Origin: Trichocoleus desertorum ATA4-8-CV12
GTDB lineage: Bacteria; Cyanobacteriota; Cyanobacteriia; FACHB-46
Direction: 5' to 3'
DNA length: 46,913 nucleotides
Assembly: GCA_019358975.1 (NCBI GenBank)
Contig: JAHHIL010000046.1
Location: 1-46,913, forward strand
The position numbers and the translations under genes were made by a program. The notes under the pieces were generated by a model, which saw only the letters and a list, made by a program, of their open reading frames with translations, did not search any database and was not told where the DNA came from. Of this stretch, positions 41,609-46,913 are shown piece by piece (position 1 is the first letter of the stretch; every line of letters starts with the position of its first letter).

Positions 41609-41731
41609 GTAGTTCACCCCAAGTACTTGCTATTGCGAGATCGCACGGATAGCAAATTGCCCTATAGGTTGGGAACATTAGGACTAGTATCAGGCGTGCT
41701 CCCTGGCCAAAATCAGAATCAGGAATTGTTT

Positions 41732-41755
41732 CCCTGACCCACTCAGGGTCTTTTG
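41732..41755 (+). terminator. Intrinsic terminator after the NdbB-like gene
   Basis: CCCTGA (41732-41737) and TCAGGG (41743-41748) form a 6-bp stem with a 5-base loop, followed by TCTTTTGC. Confidence 0.65.
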
Positions 41756-41808
41756 CTGAGACGCCCCAGCTGAATTTAATGGCTAACGGTATCGAGAGGT
41801 AGACGAAT

Positions 41809-42660
41809 ATGAATGCTGCTGAGCTTCTAAGGCGTTATGCGGCAGGGGAACGGGATTTTAGCAAAACCGACCTGTGGGGGATTAATTTAAGCAAAGCCAG
41901 CCTTAACGGCATTAACTTCAGCAAATCAGATTTGAGTGGGGCCAATCTGCAAGGACTTAACCTGAGCCAATCGGATCTGAGTGGAGCTAATTTAGACGAG
42001 GTGGACTTGAGCGGGGCCAACCTTCAAGGGATCAATTTGAGCCGAGCCAACCTCAGTAGTGCTAATCTTCGCTGGGCCTTACTCAACCGCGCTAACTTAA
42101 GCGGCACTAACCTCAGTAAGGCGATTTTGAGTAAAGCCAACTTGAATGGAGTCAACTTGAATGGGGCGAACCTCAATAACGCTAATCTCTGGGGAGCCAA
42201 TTTGTGTGAAGCGCTCTTACAGGAAATTGACCTCAGCGGGGCCAACCTCCGAGGGGCTTACCTTTGTGGTGCCACCATCAGCGGTGATTTGAGTTGCGCG
42301 AATTTGAGCGGGGCTAACTTGAATGGAGCGGTGCTGTCAGGGGCTAACTTAGCGGATGCAATTTTAAGTGAAGCCATTTTGAGCAGTGCTAATCTGTGGG
42401 GAGCCAACCTTCGCGGTGCCAAGCTCCGAGGGGCAGACTTAGGCAGAGCCGACTTAGGCCATGCTGACTTAACTGAAGTGAATCTCAGCAAAGCGGACTT
42501 AGCAATGGCTAAGCTGATCAAGACCAATTTGACAGGTGCAGTCCTTAGCGGCGCTAACCTACGCGGCACAAATCTCAGCGAAACAGACTTGAGTACTGCC
42601 AACTTGATGGGTACGGATTTGCGGGGCGCGATTATGCCCAATAACACCATTCATAGTTGA
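41809..42660 (+). CDS. Pentapeptide-repeat protein
   Basis: A 283-residue protein consisting almost wholly of A(N/D)LSx pentapeptides (for example SGANLQGLNLSQSDLSGANL), which fold into a right-handed quadrilateral beta-helix. The first 18 residues (NAAELLRRYAAGERDF) form the usual capping helix. About 50 pentapeptides are present. No signal peptide or membrane segment is visible. Such proteins are very common in cyanobacteria and most have no known function; DNA-mimic activity against gyrase occurs in only a few. A terminator precedes the gene and the HAD gene follows in the same direction. Confidence 0.95.
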   Translation: MNAAELLRRYAAGERDFSKTDLWGINLSKASLNGINFSKSDLSGANLQGLNLSQSDLSGANLDEVDLSGANLQGINLSRANLSSANLRWALLNRANLSGTNLSKAILSKANLNGVNLNGANLNNANLWGANLCEALLQEIDLSGANLRGAYLCGATISGDLSCANLSGANLNGAVLSGANLADAILSEAILSSANLWGANLRGAKLRGADLGRADLGHADLTEVNLSKADLAMAKLIKTNLTGAVLSGANLRGTNLSETDLSTANLMGTDLRGAIMPNNTIHS

Positions 42661-42744
42661 TGAAGATAAAAGTTGATGAACATAAAACCAATGCGTTAAG
42701 GTCTTCAGCAGCGTATTGGTCACTAACACCCTAATTTGCCTGTG

Positions 42745-43506
42745 ATGGAGCAACCTAGAGTAATTTTTTTGGATGCCGTGGGGACTTTGTTTGGCATCCA
42801 GGGCAGCGTGGGGACTCTTTATAGCCAACTCGCTCAGCAATTTGGTGTGGAAGTGTCTGAAGCTGAGTTGAATTTGGCTTTTGGTCAGAGTTTTCGACGC
42901 AGTAGCCCAGCCGCTTTTCCCGACGCTGAGCCGAGTGAAATTCCAGTTCTAGAGTTTGAGTGGTGGCAGGCGATCGCGCAGCAAACTTTTGCCCAAGCGG
43001 GAGTTCTGCAACAGTTCTCAGATTTTGCTACCTTTTTTAAGCAGCTTTATGCCTACTTTGAAACGGCAGCTCCTTGGTTTGTGTATCCAGAAGTGCCAGC
43101 GGTTTTAGAGCAATGGCGATCGCAGGGGATTGAGTTGGGGATACTGTCTAATTTTGACTCTCGGTTGTATTCTGTATTAGACGCGCTCGATCTAGCAAAA
43201 TTTTTTACCTCGATTACGATCTCTACGGAGGTGGGGGCTGCCAAGCCTAACCCCAAGATTTTTGCAGCGGGTTTAAAGAAGCATGACTGTGCAGCGATCG
43301 CTGCTTGGCACATTGGGGACAGTTATCAAGAAGACTATGAAGCAGCACAAGCGGTTGGGATACAAGGCATTTGGTTAAACCGTACCGACAAGTCAATCCC
43401 GATTCGTAGTTACCCGTCAACTTCATCCGCTATGCTCATGCCTGATCACAGACCCCGATCGATTCGCAACTTGAGTGAAGTGAGCAGTGGGTGGCTCAAC
43501 TCCTAA
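42745..43506 (+). CDS. HAD family hydrolase
   Basis: About 253 residues. It shows the HAD motifs: FLDAVGTLFG (motif I, nucleophile Asp), GILSNFDSRL (motif II Ser), AKPNPKIF (motif III Lys) and HIGDSYQEDYEAAQAVG (motif IV). The middle helical cap (ELNLAFGQSFRRSSPAAFPDAEPSEI) fits the HDHD3-like, HAD-IA branch. It is probably a phosphatase on a small phosphorylated metabolite; the substrate is unknown. Starts TTG 42736, GTG 42742 and ATG 42745 are all in frame; the ATG gives the usual N-terminus. It is followed by NurA in the same direction. Confidence 0.9.
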   Translation: MEQPRVIFLDAVGTLFGIQGSVGTLYSQLAQQFGVEVSEAELNLAFGQSFRRSSPAAFPDAEPSEIPVLEFEWWQAIAQQTFAQAGVLQQFSDFATFFKQLYAYFETAAPWFVYPEVPAVLEQWRSQGIELGILSNFDSRLYSVLDALDLAKFFTSITISTEVGAAKPNPKIFAAGLKKHDCAAIAAWHIGDSYQEDYEAAQAVGIQGIWLNRTDKSIPIRSYPSTSSAMLMPDHRPRSIRNLSEVSSGWLNS

Positions 43507-43548
43507 TTCTCTTTGTGGACTGTTCCTAGATCCTACTGACTGACAATC

Positions 43549-44715
43549 ATGGCTCTCAAATCTGCTCAAGTACTAGCCCTACTGCAAGCCAAGCAAGCTG
43601 ACTTCAAAACCTTTGACCAGACTGCACTAAATGCCCTCCAGAAGTATCGCGCGGCCTTAGCTGAAGCCTCTCAAAAGACGGCAGCAGCCCTAGAGAAAAT
43701 GTTAGCTACGGCTCGGCACTCAGGAGCCAGCCCGCTAGAACCTGTGGGCAGTTCTCCTAACTGGGTGGTCGCCTCAAATTTGGCTTGGCAGAACCGAGAG
43801 CAGAGCTTGAGTTGGGTGCGCGATCGCTTGATTGGCATTGCCACCTTTGCCGTGGATGGTTCCCAAATTTTCCCCACTAAAGATTTTTCGATTCCGGTCG
43901 CTCTGGTTCAGATTGGTTGGTTCGAGAACTTGCATCTCCCCAGCGGCACTTACGAAAAGGATGTCGCTGTAGATGTAATGACTCCTGCTGACTTGAAAGT
44001 GAGCCATAGTGGAGAGCCTGTCGATCGGCGCGTCAATATGCGACGGTTTGAGATGGAGACGCAGCGATTGATCCAGTACATGCAGGAACACAAAAACTGC
44101 AATGACTGCTTAGTCTTTTTTGATGGTTCTTTGATTGCGACGTTTGCCGAAGCGTTCGATCCAGACACACGCGCCTTCTATGTCGATTGCCTCCTAGAAC
44201 TACTACAAACTAGCGAAGACTATCGAGTACCGCTGGTAGCCTACATCGACACCTCCTACGCTCGCGACTTGACGGTGATGTTGCAGCAAGGCTTTCACTT
44301 ACCAGAAGCCAACTCGATTCATGATGCTCAGTTGCTGGGTAAGTTCATGAGTTGGGGCGATCGCACTCCCCTATTTCTCTGCCAGCGATCGGGGATTTTG
44401 GCCCAATATCAAGAGCAGACCAATAAAATCGCTTTCACCTATCTCAAAACCACCCATGACGGCTATCCCGCCCGCTTAGAAATGCCTGTCTGGATGCACC
44501 AAGCGGGTATAGTTGATCGCGTCTTAGATTGGGTGCGGGGCGAAGTGATCATTGGCAACGGCTACCCCTACGTGATTGAAACCGCTGACCAAACCGCTGT
44601 ACTCCAAGCCGAAGATCGCCATACGTTCTACCGGATTTTCCAAGACTGGGCGGAGCGAGAAGAATTAAATCTGCGCTTGTCCCGCAAGATGGTAAGCAAA
44701 GCCCGTCGTCGCTAA
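43549..44715 (+). CDS. nurA: NurA-domain nuclease (DNA double-strand break repair)
   Basis: A 388-residue protein with the NurA layout. A helical N-terminus is followed by IATFAVDGSQIFPT, with the metal-binding DGS at 103-105. LVFFDGSLIATFAEAF follows, then VAYIDTSYARDL, and a late acidic segment VIETADQTAVLQAED. NurA is a 5'-3' end-resecting nuclease that works with the HerA helicase. No HerA gene is in the window, so the partner must be elsewhere. It lies 42 bases after the HAD gene, suggesting cotranscription. Cyanobacterial NurA proteins have not been tested in detail as far as I know. Confidence 0.88.
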   Translation: MALKSAQVLALLQAKQADFKTFDQTALNALQKYRAALAEASQKTAAALEKMLATARHSGASPLEPVGSSPNWVVASNLAWQNREQSLSWVRDRLIGIATFAVDGSQIFPTKDFSIPVALVQIGWFENLHLPSGTYEKDVAVDVMTPADLKVSHSGEPVDRRVNMRRFEMETQRLIQYMQEHKNCNDCLVFFDGSLIATFAEAFDPDTRAFYVDCLLELLQTSEDYRVPLVAYIDTSYARDLTVMLQQGFHLPEANSIHDAQLLGKFMSWGDRTPLFLCQRSGILAQYQEQTNKIAFTYLKTTHDGYPARLEMPVWMHQAGIVDRVLDWVRGEVIIGNGYPYVIETADQTAVLQAEDRHTFYRIFQDWAEREELNLRLSRKMVSKARRR

Positions 44716-44852
44716 ACCAAACTGTAGCAGTAGGCGCACTCACTCTCCATTTCTAAGAAATTACATCCATCAGCCTGAATCCATGCCACTGCGTTCTATG
44801 ATCAAGGGGAATTAAAAACGGTGTAGCGCCATCACTTCTGGGACACAGCTGA

Positions 44853-46061
44853 ATGGATACTAAAGCCTTCAAACGGTCACTCAACAGTTCTGAAAACTAT
44901 CATCGCAAGGGGTTTGGGCATGAGGCCGAAGTTGCCAGCCTTTTGGAGTCGGAATATCAGAGCGGTTTGATTCAGCAAATCCGAGACAACAACTATACGC
45001 TACAGCGGGGTGACGTAAAGATTCGGCTGGCAGAGGCTTTTGGCTTTTGTTGGGGGGTGGAACGAGCAGTGGCAATGGCTTATGAAACTCGTCAGCACTT
45101 CCCCACGGAGCGCCTTTGGATTACGAATGAAATTATTCATAACCCTTCGGTAAACCAACGTCTGCGAGAAATGCAGGTAGAGTTTATTGAAGTCAACCAG
45201 GGGCAAAAAGATTTTTCTGGGGTAGCGCAAGGGGATGTGGTGATTTTGCCTGCGTTTGGTGCCAGCGTGCAGGAGATGCAGTTGCTGAATGACCGGAACT
45301 GCACCATTGTAGATACAACCTGTCCGTGGGTATCGAAGGTGTGGAACACGGTGGAGAAGCACAAGAAAGGTACCTACACCTCGATTATTCATGGCAAATA
45401 CAACCATGAGGAGACGATCGCCACGAGTTCTTTCGCAGGGATCTACTTGGTCGTGCTGAATTTAGCTGAGGCTGAGTATGTTTGCAATTACATCTTGCAG
45501 GGGGGCGATCGCGAGGAGTTCTTGGCGAAGTTCCGCAAGGCTTGTTCGCAGGGCTTTGATCCAGACAAGGATTTGGAGCGGCTTGGCATTGCCAACCAAA
45601 CTACGATGCTGAAGGGCGAAACGGAGCAGATCGGCAAGATGTTTGAGCATACGATGCTGAAGAAGTATGGCCCTGCGGAATTGAATCAGCATTTCCTCAG
45701 CTTTAATACCATCTGTGATGCGACTCAAGAGCGCCAAGATGCCATGTTTAAGCTGGTGGATGAGCAAGTAGATCTGATGGTGGTCATTGGTGGCTACAAC
45801 TCGTCGAATACCACTCATTTACAAGAAATTGCGGTGGAGCGGGGGATTCCTTCTTATCACATTGATTGTGTGGAGCGGATTCTGTCACGCGATCGCATTG
45901 AGCATAAGCCACTAAATCGTGAGATTGAGGTGGCTGAAAACTGGTTACCGGATGGGCCTTTGGTGATTGGGGTAACTTCGGGAGCTTCTACGCCGGATAA
46001 GGTGGTGGAGGATGTGATTGAGCGGATTTTTGAGCTGAAGGCATCTGTTGCGGTTGGTTAG
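44853..46061 (+). CDS. ispH: 4-hydroxy-3-methylbut-2-enyl diphosphate reductase
   Basis: A 402-residue enzyme giving IPP and DMAPP, the last step of the methylerythritol phosphate pathway. The three cluster cysteines are in [10 protein letters not shown] (66), [11 protein letters not shown] (157) and [12 protein letters not shown] (288). The 50-residue N-terminal extension and the [21 protein letters not shown] region are typical of the long cyanobacterial/plant form ([19 protein letters not shown] here). HGKYNHEET and [15 protein letters not shown] provide the substrate-binding histidines and serines. It acts in the cytoplasm and takes electrons from ferredoxin. It is a single gene. Confidence 0.97.
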   Translation: MDTKAFKRSLNSSENYHRKGFGHEAEVASLLESEYQSGLIQQIRDNNYTLQRGDVKIRLAEAFGFCWGVERAVAMAYETRQHFPTERLWITNEIIHNPSVNQRLREMQVEFIEVNQGQKDFSGVAQGDVVILPAFGASVQEMQLLNDRNCTIVDTTCPWVSKVWNTVEKHKKGTYTSIIHGKYNHEETIATSSFAGIYLVVLNLAEAEYVCNYILQGGDREEFLAKFRKACSQGFDPDKDLERLGIANQTTMLKGETEQIGKMFEHTMLKKYGPAELNQHFLSFNTICDATQERQDAMFKLVDEQVDLMVVIGGYNSSNTTHLQEIAVERGIPSYHIDCVERILSRDRIEHKPLNREIEVAENWLPDGPLVIGVTSGASTPDKVVEDVIERIFELKASVAVG

Positions 46062-46270
46062 TTATCTCAAATAAAACCAGGACTTGAGGGCACCTGCCCT
46101 CAAACTCCCGCTGAGGGACGGCTACGTCCCCCAGACCCCCTCCAGAGGTAACTTTGTTATCTTCCGTGAGCAATTCTTGCCTGCTTTTGTTTTCTGACTC
46201 CTAAATCCTGGCTCCCGATTCCTCTTTCATCCTTCATGCCTCCTCCTTCATCCTTTCCTACTCCTCTCCC
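46062..46270. repeat. Spacer with dispersed-repeat-like sequences
   Basis: Two repeat-like parts occur. About 46080-46145 has GAGGGCACCTGCCCTCAAAC, then GAGGGACGGCTACGTCCCCC, a short palindromic block. About 46190-46262 is pyrimidine-rich (TGACTCCTAAATCCTGGCTC, TCATCCTTCATGCCTCCTCC), the same style as the inserts in metH and the helical-repeat gene. Confidence 0.55.
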
Positions 46271-46271
46271 C

Positions 46272-46802
46272 TCACCCCTCTCTCTCCGTCCTGCTCAAAA
46301 AGCTCCGCAGGCGATCGCTCTGTGGCTGTGTTAACACTTGGCGGGCGGGTCCGGTTTCTTCGATTTGGCCTTGGTGGAGGAAGAGGACGCGGTGGGCGAC
46401 TTCGCGGGCGAATTGCATTTCGTGGGTGACGATGATCATGGTCATGCCGTCTTCGGCGAGTTGTTGCATGACTTGGAGGACTTCGCCGACGAGTTCAGGG
46501 TCGAGGGCGCTGGTGGGTTCGTCAAAGAGGATGATTCTGGGGTTCATGCAGAGGCTACGGGCGATCGCGACTCGCTGTTTTTGGCCGCCGGAGAGTTGGT
46601 CTGGGTAGGCGCTGGCTTTAGCGGCTAAACCAACTTTGGCTAGATAGGTCTGGGCAAGTTCTATGCTTTCGGGGCGGGATTTGCCGAGGGCTTTTTGGGG
46701 GGCAAGGATGAGGTTTTCGAGGACGCTGAGGTGGGGGAACAGGTTGAACTGTTGAAAGACCATGCCGACTTGCGATCGCAGTTGGCGTAAGGGGCTTGCA
46801 AA
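46272..46802 (-). pseudogene. Polar amino acid ABC transporter ATPase, N-terminally truncated
   Basis: The frame begins in the Q-loop (LRQLRSQVGMVFQQFNLFPH) and continues with the signature LSGGQKQRVAIARSL, Walker B RIILFDEPTSALDPE and H-loop MIIVTHEMQFAREVAHRV. It closely resembles GlnQ/HisP-type ATPases. About 80 residues holding Walker A are missing; in this frame a TGA occurs at 46818-46820. Homology appears to end at about 46780-46800. Either an insertion has split the gene and the front lies beyond the window, or it is lost. Without Walker A it cannot bind ATP normally. Confidence 0.85.
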
Positions 46803-46913
46803 TAAATAAGATACCAGTCACTCTAGCAAGAATGGAGCCGGGAGTTCCCTCCCTTGCTCAAGCTTGCTAGTGAAGGAAACCCTCCAACGATGTTCAATGA
46901 CACGATTAAAGCA
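46803..46913 (+). mobile_element. Possible end of an insertion element in the ABC ATPase gene
   Basis: Right of the ATPase breakpoint the DNA changes character. A new frame starts at ATG 46890 after AAGGAAACCCTCCAACG and reads MFNDTIKA to the window edge. This could be the start of a transposase whose element split the transporter gene. No terminal repeat could be verified because only one end is visible. Confidence 0.3.

Overview
The window looks like chromosomal DNA of a cyanobacterium, probably a filamentous Leptolyngbya-like one. The palindrome GCGATCGC (HIP1) is scattered through genes and spacers. Many genes belong to families found mainly in cyanobacteria: NdbB-type NDH-2, DUF1995, DUF3685, DUF4336, DUF4330, the long cyanobacterial form of IspH, a PerR-like Fur, Uma2 nucleases, and a caspase/nSTAND/WD40 giant protein. 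I assigned no species. I saw no tRNA, rRNA or CRISPR array.

Layout. 1-93 is the start of a probable transposase running off the left edge. 384-7444 is mixed: a Uma2 nuclease, a secreted SH3-like protein, a membrane hydroxylase with two rhodaneses, a degenerate pilin plus a pilin remnant, a Kir-type potassium channel and a DUF4336 protein. 7781-9597 is a two-gene restriction-modification module: a NotI-family endonuclease overlapping a D12-class adenine methyltransferase. It sits between two 36-bp direct repeats. 9900-12819 is an accessory zone rich in decayed toxin-antitoxin material (orphan antitoxin with a Doc stub, BrnT tail joined to its antitoxin, Uma2 tail). It also holds a small protein made of nine-residue GSILSIGSA repeats and a divergent MarR/SnoaL pair with palindromic operators. 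12936-17107 holds metH and a YbhB-like protein.

17118-29207 is a minus-strand block: a pseudo-receiver DUF3685 protein, a membrane-anchored helical-repeat protein, a PerR-like Fur regulator, an armadillo-like membrane protein and the 1809-residue caspase/nSTAND/WD40 protein. An AT-rich, gene-poor stretch of about 0.9 kb follows. 30106-46061 is mostly housekeeping: alpha/beta hydrolase, DUF4330, M48 protease, PPP phosphatase, DUF1995, cysteine desulfurase, ChaB-like, a phospholipase D-like lipoprotein, an acetoacetate decarboxylase-like protein, NdbB, pentapeptide-repeat protein, HAD hydrolase, NurA and IspH. At the right edge an amino-acid ABC transporter ATPase has lost its first third, apparently to inserted mobile DNA.

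How genes work together. The clearest functional pairs are the restriction enzyme with its methylase (one-base overlap), the rhodanese-hydroxylase operon (ATGA overlap), and MarR with its divergent SnoaL-like target. Two coding regions (metH and the helical-repeat protein) contain stretches that read like the purine- or pyrimidine-rich dispersed repeats seen in the 46.1-46.3 kb spacer. Paired HIP1 sites form hairpins in several spacers and probably serve as terminators.
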